A DNA stretch of 40,285 bases from Phaeodactylibacter sp. (GTDB taxonomy: Bacteria > Bacteroidota > Bacteroidia > Chitinophagales > Saprospiraceae), in NCBI GenBank assembly GCA_024102975.1, contig JAGFJD010000361.1, positions 1-40,285 of the forward strand, written 5' to 3'. Under the pieces are notes generated by a model. The model saw only the letters and a program-made list of their open reading frames with translations. It did no database searches and was not told the origin of the DNA. Both the position numbers and the translations under genes were made by a program. Of the stretch, positions 26,101-32,947 are shown piece after piece (position 1 is the first letter of the stretch; each line of letters starts with the position of its first letter).

Positions 26101-27474
26101 CTCCGGAGCATCCTGAAATTGTTCGAAAACCTGGCTGCCGAGCGTTCCATCGATCTGGCCTTCGAGCCCGGCACCTGCTGCCGCCCGGCAATGCTCGACC
26201 CCGACAAGGTGGAAAAGATCATCGTCAACCTGTTGTCCAATTCGTTTAAACATACTCCCGACGGAGGGCGGATCCTAGTAGCCCTGGACGAGGTTCCCGC
26301 CCCAGAAGCCCGGCTTGCCGGCGATGCCCTCCGGATCGCCGTCAGGGATACCGGCGAAGGCATATTAAAAGAAGACCTGGAACAAATCTTCAGCCCGTAT
26401 TACCGCTCCGGCCCGCTCAACCGGAGCGAATTCAGCACGGGCATCGGGCTGTCTTACATCAAAGACCTGGCAGAGGCGCACGGCGGACGGGTAAAAGCAG
26501 AGAGCCAGAAGGGCAAAGGCGCCTGTTTTTTCGTCTGCCTGCCCCTGGTGGAATACCACAGCACCCATGCTGCCCGGAAGCCCCTAAGCGCGCCCCGCCT
26601 GAACGATGCCCGCCTGGAAGTACAGTCCCTGATGGCCTCGGGCCAGGGCGAAAGCGCTTCCAGGCCGGCGCCTGCCCGGCGTGCTGTTAATGGAAATGGG
26701 AACGGGCAAAAGGACAAACCGCACATCCTCATCGTTGAAGATAACCCGGATATGCTCAGCTTCCTGCAGGGTATCCTCTCCGAAAAATATCAAACGTACA
26801 CTGCGGAAAATGGAAAGAAAGGGCTGTCCATCGCTCAAAAACAGGAGTTCGACCTCATCCTGAGCGACGTGATGATGCCGGAAATGGACGGGCTGGAATT
26901 CTGCAGGCAGATAAAAACGAATTTCGAGACGAGCCACATCCCCGTCGTGCTGCTCACCGCCAAAACCATGGACGACCACAAAATGGCCGGCTACCTCACC
27001 GGCGCCGACGACTATATCCCCAAGCCTTTTAACCCCGAACTGCTGGAGGTGCGCATCGGCAACCTCCTGAACCAGCGGCAAAAACTCCGCGAGAAATTTA
27101 CCCGGGAGTTCATGTTGACCCCCAAAGAGGTGGAGCTCGCTTCCCCGGATGAGGAATTGCTGCAACACCTGGTCCGGCTCATGGAAGAACACGTCGACGA
27201 CTCCGGCTTCAACGTCAATAAAATGTGCGAGATGGTGCACCTCAGCCACATGCACTTCATCCGCAAGGTGAGGCAACTCACTGGAAAAACGCCGAGCGAG
27301 CTGTTGAAGTCGTTCCGCATGAAACGGGCAAAAGACCTGCTGGCCCAGCAAAAGGTCACTATTTCCGAGGTGGCTTATCAGGTAGGGTACGACCTGCCCA
27401 ACTCCTTCAGCCGCGTTTTCCGCCAGGAATTCGGCATGACGCCCACGCAGTATGTGGAAAGGTTGGGCCCGTAG
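23167..27474 (+). CDS. Hybrid two-component system regulator (HTCS) of the pectin locus
   Basis: One-protein sensor, kinase and transcription factor in the inner membrane, 1435 residues. A signal peptide (about 1-27) leads into a periplasmic two-propeller sensor with about twelve Reg_prop blades (for example AEDARGRIWVGYNHGVYEYD, RSSDGTIWVGSLGKLYAF, QSSDGRIWLGGGSLHYYDG). These are followed by a Y_Y_Y domain (about 725-790), one transmembrane helix (about 794-814), a coiled coil to about 895, HisKA with His906 in NISHELRTPL, HATPase_c with NLLSNSFKH (about 1018), a receiver domain from about 1185 with Asp1234 in LSDVMMPEMDG, and an AraC-type HTH (about 1340-1432, ending TISEVAYQVGYDLPNSFSRVFRQEFG). 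HTCS proteins bind oligosaccharides directly and switch on the adjacent utilisation locus; its divergent position next to kduD fits control of this pectin cluster. Confidence 0.96.
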   Translation: MANKSSCKYNQISLLLLFIFSLPVLAGATEPYTPRVVNPLSESWRWKHFPELEGNGVRSIAEDARGRIWVGYNHGVYEYDSYRWAPHGPEQGLPGMPVEKVFAARDGSIYAAATNGIYRYADDYWAPVLVPERDTALQFYRIAELSDGSLMFSSDIGVIHLSQKRRPIFYTSASKARALKRYFKNADWIRLPEEAMAGGDFLDVSDILEDHSGKIWFALTLPEERGLLLKFNRPESPGAFLAGYEVIASGEEFRLGEGQKLIQAADKRVWVVNTTTKIGITVFGDKQVEYIKLADIFGGDEFMTDIVRSSDGTIWVGSLGKLYAFRDGAWEIYTSPQYNIPANQLMLQESIHNKLWVAGYKSKVFLLDFSSDRWVTYAGLNFQCEGPQGEQWFIEAGGKAVCRTDEGWVAYTGADGLIDAPIRIISTSRGQVWVAGSHRNQAATGVLKDGRWEKHLHPKLSWGIDYRAVFEAADGTLWFGGSVDHEKDRGQLGGVLQLPAPWQEPLHWIHHVSGKNGLIQSNAYGIGQSSDGRIWLGGGSLHYYDGEKWGRPEDSRLRQFVNIVHSSGGKLIVGSRYYGVFIHDFQGEEWKNFNTAHGLSGNTIISIDAVADSFLLVATENDICRFDGEKWVSNIFPPEFNMDVEGGSIFHDSQGAVWINHSSRKWKRRAFSYGKTEEGPYQNYLTYRYLPDNQPPETDILSFEEEVSPKGNTFIEWNGRDYFAQSDAQRLSFSYRLDGGAWSSFSPEKHDKFQNLATGVHRLEVRARDLDMNIDPTPAAITFTVQPPVWKQPWFILLMLAFVTILAIYEYRIITKKQKLEKLNASLSQANDNLKRKSRQIELQNEEITAQKEQILLQAQELAASNINLEERNQKIRQQKDELEKMVVQVEELSRAKLGFFTNISHELRTPLTLILGPVEQLQSSAASLSEAERQRLYEIIHRNSARLLKLINQLLELRRIENSSLELSLQPLDLPEFLRSILKLFENLAAERSIDLAFEPGTCCRPAMLDPDKVEKIIVNLLSNSFKHTPDGGRILVALDEVPAPEARLAGDALRIAVRDTGEGILKEDLEQIFSPYYRSGPLNRSEFSTGIGLSYIKDLAEAHGGRVKAESQKGKGACFFVCLPLVEYHSTHAARKPLSAPRLNDARLEVQSLMASGQGESASRPAPARRAVNGNGNGQKDKPHILIVEDNPDMLSFLQGILSEKYQTYTAENGKKGLSIAQKQEFDLILSDVMMPEMDGLEFCRQIKTNFETSHIPVVLLTAKTMDDHKMAGYLTGADDYIPKPFNPELLEVRIGNLLNQRQKLREKFTREFMLTPKEVELASPDEELLQHLVRLMEEHVDDSGFNVNKMCEMVHLSHMHFIRKVRQLTGKTPSELLKSFRMKRAKDLLAQQKVTISEVAYQVGYDLPNSFSRVFRQEFGMTPTQYVERLGP

Positions 27475-27495
27475 GATGGGATTGCGCTGTTGATC

Positions 27496-27583
27496 GGTTA
27501 TTATTGCCGCCTGAAACCAAACGCGTTATTGGTTATTCGCTCATCCTGGAGCTTAAGCTGGCGGTTGGTTCCCGGCAATAACC
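27496..27583. terminator. Inverted repeat between convergent genes
   Basis: The left arm (27496-27520, GGTTATTATTGCCG then GAAACCAA) matches the complement of the right arm (27565-27583, TTGGTTCCCGGCAATAACC) apart from small bulges. It lies between the convergent regulator (ends 27474) and the M50 protease gene (ends 27602), where a shared terminator is expected, though no strong T-run follows. Confidence 0.5.
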
Positions 27584-27601
27584 ATTAACAAATAACCGCA
27601 G

Positions 27602-28729
27602 TTAATCCGCTATTGCCCGCGGTTTCATCATACTCCCTTCCCGGGCGCTTTCTATCATCACGGCCTCCAGGATGTTCTCCTGGTTGAGGATGCCGACCAG
27701 TTCGCCGTATTCGTCGTAGACCGGGCAGATGGATAATTTTTTCCTGGACATTTGCTCGTACGCCTCGTTCAGCTCCATGTCGGGAGAGAGGCGTATCCAG
27801 TCCTGGTTGACGATGCGTTTGATGCGTTCCTCCTTGCCCAGGGCCTGCAGCCCCTTGATGATGTCGTCCCTGGAGATCGTGCCGATGATCTGGTTGTCTT
27901 CCGTGACGACAAACTCCTTCTCCTGGCCGTCGAGCAGGATTTCTACGGCCCGCCCGATGGTCTCCCAGGCGTGGAGCGGCGTATATTGGTGCATGAGCAC
28001 ATCCCGGACGGTAAGGCGGGAGAGCAGGGAGCGCTGGGTCTCATAGCTGGCTTCTCCGCTGGCGCCCAGGTAAATGAACAGGCCTATAAAGATGAGCCAG
28101 AAATCGTACATGAAACCGAAGAAGACGAACCCGATGGCGAGGAACTGCCCGATGCGGGCGGCAATATTGGTGGCGGTGGCCCGGTCGTACTTCATCGACA
28201 AGAGGGCCCGAAGGACCCGCCCGCCGTCCATGGGAAAAGCAGGGATCAGGTTGAAGGCAAAGAGCAGGACGTTGACAAAGAGCAGGTTGGGCAGGAAGTA
28301 TTTGCCCAGGGTGATCTGGCTGGGGTCTTCCAGCTGGCTGGTGGGCAGGCTCAGGCCGGTGGCCTTGATGTAAATAAAGAGGACAATGGCGATCACGACG
28401 TTTACCGCCGGCCCGGCCAGGGCGACGGCGAGTTCCTGCCGGGGTTTTTCCGGCATCTTTTCCAGCATGGCCAGCCCCCCGATGGGCAGCAGAGTGATCC
28501 GCTGGGTCTGTATGCCGTAGCGCCGCGCCGTCAGCGCATGGCCGAATTCATGGAGCACTACGCAGGCGAAGAGCGCAAGCACGAACGCTACCCCGGTGAA
28601 GGCTTCCGTGGTATTCTGCCCCGCGTTCAGGCTGGAGATGAAAATCCACGCCAGCAGGATGAGAAAGGTCCAGTGCAGGTATACGTTGATGCCCGCAATC
28701 CGGGCTATTTTTAAAGACCAGGTCATCAT
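27602..28729 (-). CDS. M50 site-2 protease-family membrane metalloprotease with two CBS domains
   Basis: Intramembrane zinc protease of the SpoIVFB-like M50 type, 375 residues. The zinc motif HEFGH is at 60-64 and the third ligand in NLIPAFPMDGG (Asp168). About six transmembrane segments occupy residues 15-225. The C-terminal half (about 238-362) is a pair of CBS domains (VRDVLMHQYTPLHAWETIGRAVEILLDG; IRLSPDMELNEAYEQMSRKKLSICPV) that usually sense adenine nucleotides. A second ATG lies one codon downstream of the chosen start. Its target is not known; no anti-sigma factor or other obvious substrate is next to it. It is convergent with the pectin regulator and not part of that operon. Confidence 0.93.
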   Translation of the reverse strand: MMTWSLKIARIAGINVYLHWTFLILLAWIFISSLNAGQNTTEAFTGVAFVLALFACVVLHEFGHALTARRYGIQTQRITLLPIGGLAMLEKMPEKPRQELAVALAGPAVNVVIAIVLFIYIKATGLSLPTSQLEDPSQITLGKYFLPNLLFVNVLLFAFNLIPAFPMDGGRVLRALLSMKYDRATATNIAARIGQFLAIGFVFFGFMYDFWLIFIGLFIYLGASGEASYETQRSLLSRLTVRDVLMHQYTPLHAWETIGRAVEILLDGQEKEFVVTEDNQIIGTISRDDIIKGLQALGKEERIKRIVNQDWIRLSPDMELNEAYEQMSRKKLSICPVYDEYGELVGILNQENILEAVMIESAREGSMMKPRAIAD

Positions 28730-28931
28730 TTTCCGGTTGTTTGGTTAGTGGTTAGAGCTTGTCTGGAGGCTGCTGCAGGCAATCCTCTTACCAAATTACC
28801 TAAAAAAAGAGAAATTGTTCGAAATACTGAGCTCGTCTGCAGGCTTTATTGTGTATAGGTACATTCGTGTATTCGTGCATTTTTGTATAGGTTACCCCAC
28901 GCCCCCATCCACCCATGAACCCATGAACCCC

Positions 28932-29576
28932 CTACCCCTCCACCAACCCATGCTTAATCGCGTACTTCACCAGCCCGGCAGTATTCTTCACGCCCAGCTT
29001 TTCCAGCAGGTTCCGGCGGTGGGTATCGACGGTGCGGATGCTGATGAACAGCTTGTCGGCGATCTCCGGGTTGGAATACTCCTCGGCGATGAGGCGCAGC
29101 ACTTCGATCTCCCGGCGGGTGAGGGGGACGCCCGCCTTGCGTTCCGGCGGTTTTTTGCCTTTCACCAGTTGGTCGACCAGGGTGGCGGAGACCTGGCTGC
29201 TGAAGTAGGTATGGCCTTCAGCCACCGCCTTGATGGCGTTGACGAGCTCGGCGCTGCCTGCGTCTTTGAGCAGGTAGCCGGAAGCGCCGGCTTCCAGCAT
29301 CCGGACGATGTAGCTGCTCTCCGAATGCATGGACAGGACCAGTATCTTGATTTCCGGATATTGCTCTTTGACCAGCCGGGTCGTCTCGATGCCGCCGGCC
29401 TCGCCCATGGAAATATCCATAAGGATGAGTTCCGGCCGGGCTTTGCGGAGCTTTTCCATCACCTCCTTGCCGTCCTGCGCCTGGGCGACGACCCGTATCT
29501 CTCCCGTATTTTCCAGGATGGAGACGATGCCCTCCCGGAAAACGCGGTGGTCGTCGGCGATCATGATCTCTATCAT
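28932..29576 (-). CDS. NarL/FixJ-family response regulator with LuxR-type HTH
   Basis: DNA-binding response regulator, 214 residues. The receiver domain (1-120) has acidic pocket ADD (7-9), phospho-acceptor Asp54 in LILMDISMG, Ser82/Lys104 region (LVLSMHS, YLLKDAG). The LuxR-type HTH (about 148-210) reads LTRREIEVLRLIAEEYSNPEIADKLFISIRTVDTHRRNLLEKL. The ATG at 29576 overlaps the kinase stop codon by four bases (ATGA), so the pair is translationally coupled and functionally a two-component system. The signal is unknown. Confidence 0.95.
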   Translation of the reverse strand: MIEIMIADDHRVFREGIVSILENTGEIRVVAQAQDGKEVMEKLRKARPELILMDISMGEAGGIETTRLVKEQYPEIKILVLSMHSESSYIVRMLEAGASGYLLKDAGSAELVNAIKAVAEGHTYFSSQVSATLVDQLVKGKKPPERKAGVPLTRREIEVLRLIAEEYSNPEIADKLFISIRTVDTHRRNLLEKLGVKNTAGLVKYAIKHGLVEG

Positions 29577-30568
29577 GCTTCAAGGGTTTTTAAGGGTACT
29601 TCAATGGTGGCCAGCACGCCCTGGCCGGGCTGGGATTCGAGGATGAACGAGCCGCCCAGCGACCGCACGCGGGTCTGGATGTTCTTCAACCCAATGCCTT
29701 TGTCTATCCCGGGGGTGGCGTCGGGCCGGTGCGGCGAAAAGCCGACGCCGTCGTCCTCCACCATGAGTACGACGGAATCGGGGTGCCGGATCAGCTGGAC
29801 GTTGATCGTCTGGGCTTTGGCATACTTTACGGCGTTGTTGATCAGTTCCTGGGCGATGCGGTAGAGGCCCAGGGCCGCCTTCCGGCGGATGCGCTCCCGG
29901 AATTCGGAGTGGTAGAAATTGGCCTGCACCTTGCCGCTGCTGTTCACCCGCTGGCAGAGGTTCTCCAGGGCCGCCACCAGCCCGAAATCCACCAGCACGT
30001 TGGGCATCAGGTTGTGGGAGATGCTGCGGATATCGTTGGACATGGTCTGCAGCAGCTCGCTCATGGATTCTATCATCTGCATGGCCCGGGCGTTCTCCTC
30101 TCTGGTTTCCATCCGGAGGGCGTCCAGGTTGAGCTTGATGGTCGAGATCAGCGGCCCGATCCCGTCGTGGATTTCCTTGGAGAGCCTGCGGCGCTGCGCC
30201 TCGGTCGCTTCCAGGATGGCGTCGAGCATGTGCTGCTCGGTTTCCTTGGCGCGGGTGACGTCAATGATGCTCAGGGCGAGCCCCTGCGGCACTGCCCGCC
30301 CCCGGATAGTGAGGTAGGCCTTTCCCACCTTAATGGCCAGGAGGTCGATGCGGCCGGCGGGATCTTTTAGCGGGAAATCCAGCTGCCCGGCCAGGCCGGG
30401 GATGGCCTCCAGGTATTGCGGCAGGGCAAAGCCTTCGCCTTCCGGCAGGCGCAGGTAGGCCCGCCCCAGGTTGTTGGCCAGCAGAAGCTGGCCCGCCCGG
30501 TCCGTCACCACGATGCCGTAGGGGACGGAGGCTACGATGGATTCCAGGAGGGCTGTTTTTTGATTCAT
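29573..30568 (-). CDS. Cytosolic PAS-containing sensor histidine kinase (NarX/DegS type)
   Basis: Histidine kinase partner of the downstream NarL-type regulator, 331 residues. It begins with a PAS domain (about 8-105, SIVASVPYGIVVTDRAGQLLLANN), then the HisKA_3 dimerisation helix with phospho-acceptor His134 in RRRLSKEIHDGIGPLISTIKLNL, then HATPase_c with ELINNAVKYAKAQTINVQL, DDGVGF and GIGLKNIQTRVRSLGG. No transmembrane segment or signal peptide is present, so it senses something inside the cell through the PAS domain, which is an inference. A promoter-like pair of boxes lies just upstream. Confidence 0.94.
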   Translation of the reverse strand: MNQKTALLESIVASVPYGIVVTDRAGQLLLANNLGRAYLRLPEGEGFALPQYLEAIPGLAGQLDFPLKDPAGRIDLLAIKVGKAYLTIRGRAVPQGLALSIIDVTRAKETEQHMLDAILEATEAQRRRLSKEIHDGIGPLISTIKLNLDALRMETREENARAMQMIESMSELLQTMSNDIRSISHNLMPNVLVDFGLVAALENLCQRVNSSGKVQANFYHSEFRERIRRKAALGLYRIAQELINNAVKYAKAQTINVQLIRHPDSVVLMVEDDGVGFSPHRPDATPGIDKGIGLKNIQTRVRSLGGSFILESQPGQGVLATIEVPLKTLEA

Positions 30569-30624
30569 GCCGGTGTTTTCATGGTTTGTGCTGCGGATGT
30601 GCGCCCGGTTTTCCTAAAGATAGG

Positions 30625-30653
30625 CAAATATAGAAAAGAGCGGGTAACGCAAC
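30625..30653 (-). promoter_or_regulatory. Bacteroidota-type promoter of the histidine kinase operon
   Basis: The minus strand shows TATATTTG (30632-30625, consensus TAnnTTTG) and GTTG (30653-30650) with a 17-base spacer, matching the Bacteroidota -33/-7 architecture. Transcription would start near 30618, about 50 bases before the kinase ATG. Confidence 0.5.
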
Positions 30654-30796
30654 CGGAAAATGGCTTCGCAGGAAGGCGGATAAGGATTTGGCAGGTTCAA
30701 TGCAAAGTTGAACCGCCAAAGTCATTCCGGGTGGGAGGAAGAAACTATTGACGAACAAGTTACTACTATTTTGTAACTGTTTAGGTCTTTTGTTTA

Positions 30797-30886
30797 ACCA
30801 CATAGGACACATAGCGTTTTCACAGTAGAGCACATAGGCGGCGGCTATTGTGGCCTGTGTGAACTTCCTGATCCGGCCTATGTGGT
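30797..30886. repeat. ACCACATAGG inverted repeat with nested arms
   Basis: Perfect 10-base arms ACCACATAGG (30797-30806) and CCTATGTGGT (30877-30886). A nested pair CACATAGGC (30831-30839) and GCCTGTGTG (30853-30861) has one mismatch. The word CACATAG recurs three times. Part of the 563-base non-coding stretch 30569-31131, in which no gene was recognised. Confidence 0.65.
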
Positions 30887-30925
30887 AAATAGTTACTACA
30901 AATAAATTACAAAAGGGCGGGAAGC

Positions 30926-31029
30926 TATACTGACGCACGGCAGGTTTTGTCGACTACAAAACCCGCCCGGTCAGTATATACTGGCATCGCTGGTTTTGTT
31001 CCTGACAAAACCACGCGTTCGCCAGTATA
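30926..31029. repeat. Tandem twin 53-nt palindromes sharing one architecture
   Basis: Two hairpins of exactly 53 nt, 30926-30978 and 30977-31029, overlap by two bases. The first has outer arms TATACTGAC (30926-30934) and GTCAGTATA (30970-30978). Its inner arms are GGTTTTGT (30943-30950) and ACAAAACC (30956-30963) around a 5-base loop. The second has outer arms TATACTGGC (30977-30985) and GCCAGTATA (31021-31029). Its inner arms are GGTTTTGT (30992-30999) and ACAAAACC (31005-31012), again with a 5-base loop. The outer stems differ by a compensated A-T to G-C change. This looks like a paired REP-type element or a structured RNA. Confidence 0.9.
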
Positions 31030-31131
31030 GTACTGAATATTGCAACAAGTAGGGGCAATAGCACAAAAAATCATGACCTCCAGTCAGCCTTAAACAAAGC
31101 AATTACATGTAATCCTTTCGAAGGCCACTTC

Positions 31132-31599
31132 TCAAATACCCCCTCCAAAACCATCCTGAAACACCCAATCCCCTCCCGGCCTTCCCAGCTTCACGTCATC
31201 AACAGCGCCCAACCCCTCAAACCTGAAATCGATGCCTTTGATGGCAACCGGTTGAATTTTCTCCTCTATGGAATAGGCCAGGTTGCCATCTAAAAAAATG
31301 GAAGCTTTTCCCTCAATGCATTCCATCTGGCGATGGCCATGCTGAAAGGCTCTCCAGGAATCGTATCCCAAAAACCGCGCCAGGACGTTCAGCGTATTGG
31401 AATTGGGAAAACTATGGTAGGCGACCTTGCCCCAAACCCGTTTCAGGGTGATATAACTCAATGGCTCTCCGGTCTCTTCCTGGATTTTTTCGCTCAGGTT
31501 AAGGAAATCCTGGTGTGTCCATTGTACGCCGTTGCCCCAGCCGAGCTTTGCTTCAATATCTTTGATACACTTGTCGAGGTGATCATTGGCTGTCTGCAT
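31132..31599 (-). CDS. Small Bacteroidota protein with HTH-like N-terminal domain, possibly an internally deleted sensor
   Basis: 155 residues, no named family that I can assign. Residues about 25-90 (WTHQDFLNLSEKIQEETG, LSYITLKRVWGKV, SNTLNVLARFLGYDSWRAF) match a helix-turn-helix-like segment often seen at the N-terminus of larger Bacteroidota proteins of unknown function. In the larger proteins I recall, this domain is followed by a membrane helix and an extracytoplasmic part; here it is joined directly to a short beta-rich tail (GIDFRFEGLGAVDDVKLGRPGG). There is no membrane segment, so it may be a reduced, soluble version. It is divergent from the gene at 31761, with a perfect palindrome in the 161-base gap. 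Confidence 0.75.
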   Translation of the reverse strand: MQTANDHLDKCIKDIEAKLGWGNGVQWTHQDFLNLSEKIQEETGEPLSYITLKRVWGKVAYHSFPNSNTLNVLARFLGYDSWRAFQHGHRQMECIEGKASIFLDGNLAYSIEEKIQPVAIKGIDFRFEGLGAVDDVKLGRPGGDWVFQDGFGGGI

Positions 31600-31660
31600 G
31601 GTCCTGTTCCTTTGACCGCGTAATTTACGATTATTCTTTCTTTAATACCCTTTGACGGCA

Positions 31661-31680
31661 CTTGTACAAAGTTGTACAAG
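31661..31680. promoter_or_regulatory. Operator-like palindrome in the divergent spacer
   Basis: CTTGTACAA (31661-31669) and TTGTACAAG (31672-31680) form a perfect 9-base inverted repeat with a two-base centre. It lies 61 bases upstream of the minus-strand HTH-like gene and 80 bases upstream of the plus-strand secreted protein, where a dimeric regulator could control both. Short length without a T-run argues against a terminator. Confidence 0.5.
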
Positions 31681-31760
31681 CCCTGTATTGCGCGTTACAG
31701 CAGTTGCTCTTTCCTTGCAAAGGCGAAAAGCAGGTATAAATTTCCAAATCAAACTAAAGT

Positions 31761-32873
31761 ATGATCATGAAAGCAATTTGTTTTAGCCTTTTTGTATGTT
31801 CCGTTCCGCAATTGATAAATGCCCAGGTCGCTGTCCCCTTCGACACGGCCAATTGGGAAATCGAAGCCGAAGCGTTTACATTAACGGATTACCGGGGGAA
31901 GAAAGCCCTGCAATTAAAAAACGGGATGGCCTACCTGGAAAATGCCAACTTCAAAGACGGCATTATCGAATGGGATATGGCCTTCCCGAACCAAAGAGGT
32001 TTTACCGGGGTCCGTTTCCGGATTGAGGACCTGAGCAACATGGAAGAATTCTACCTGCGCCCCCACCAATCCGGACAGCCCGACGCCAATCAGTATTGCC
32101 CGGTCGATAACGGTTTGTCTACCTGGCAGCTGTATCACAGCGAAGCATACTCGGCAGCCTATGCGTATAAATTTGACGAATGGTTTCACGTCAAATTAGT
32201 CGTGTCGGGAACGAGGGCGGAAGTTTACATTGATGATATGAAGGAACCGTTACTCCATGTGCCCTTCCTGAAAAGAAGACCAGTGGCTGGCGGGCTGATG
32301 GTCTATTCGGCAAGGGCGCCTGCCTGGTTTGCCAATTTTTCCTATACGCCGAAAGATCATCCAATTCTGATCAATCAACCCGTTGCCGAAAGCGAGATGG
32401 ATCCTCTTGCCATTCCGGTTTGGTCTGTTTCCAGCCCCTTCCCGGAAAAAATGTTAGAAAAGGCCTTTACCCTGGAAGGTTTTCAGGCCGGTGGCCTGAA
32501 ATGGCAGGATTTGAAGGCAGAGCCTTCCGGAACCGCCAACCTGGGCACGGTTGCTGTGCTGGATAGGGAAAAGCAGAACACCGTTTTTGCAAAGGCAGTG
32601 ATAAATGCTTCCGAAGACCAGTTGAAAGCGCTCCATTTCGGTTACAGCGACCGGGCAAAGGTATACTGCAATGGCACGGCCATCTACAGCGGCGACAACG
32701 GCTACCGGACCCGCGATTTCAGATACCTGGGCACGATCGGTTATTTCGATACCGCCTACCTGCCGCTGAAAAAAGGCCGCAATGAGGTTTGGGTCGCCGT
32801 TTCAGAAAACTTTGGAGGCTGGGGCCTGCGAGGGAAACTGGAGGATTTGGAGGGGGTTGATCTGGTATACTGA
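31761..32873 (+). CDS. Secreted protein with concanavalin-like and galactose-binding-like beta-sandwich regions
   Basis: 370 residues, exported: signal peptide about 1-21 (VCSVPQLINAQ). A second ATG two codons in is an alternative start. Residues about 25-200 resemble a concanavalin A-like/LamG jelly roll (GIIEWDMAFPNQRGFTGVRFRIED, EFYLRPHQSGQPDANQY, WFHVKLVVSGTRAEVYIDD). Residues about 215-365 resemble a galactose-binding-like sandwich (ALHFGYSDRAKVYCNGTAIYSGDN, FDTAYLPLKKGRNEVWVAVSENFGGWGLRGKL). No catalytic motif was recognised. It likely binds a carbohydrate or another surface ligand. Domain folds are inferred from pattern, not from a search. Confidence 0.8.
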   Translation: MIMKAICFSLFVCSVPQLINAQVAVPFDTANWEIEAEAFTLTDYRGKKALQLKNGMAYLENANFKDGIIEWDMAFPNQRGFTGVRFRIEDLSNMEEFYLRPHQSGQPDANQYCPVDNGLSTWQLYHSEAYSAAYAYKFDEWFHVKLVVSGTRAEVYIDDMKEPLLHVPFLKRRPVAGGLMVYSARAPAWFANFSYTPKDHPILINQPVAESEMDPLAIPVWSVSSPFPEKMLEKAFTLEGFQAGGLKWQDLKAEPSGTANLGTVAVLDREKQNTVFAKAVINASEDQLKALHFGYSDRAKVYCNGTAIYSGDNGYRTRDFRYLGTIGYFDTAYLPLKKGRNEVWVAVSENFGGWGLRGKLEDLEGVDLVY

Positions 32874-32947
32874 AACGGCCTTTGTGGGCAGGTTGTATGT
32901 TGTTTGTTGCCCCTAAAGCCTAAAACCCAAAACCGGCCCCAGCAGCC

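Noticed and set aside
31661..31680. Resemblance of CTTGTACAAAGTTG to lambda-derived attB cloning sites (vector contamination)
   Set aside because: Only about a dozen bases match, the sequence is a perfect palindrome explained by an operator, and flanking DNA is ordinary intergenic sequence.
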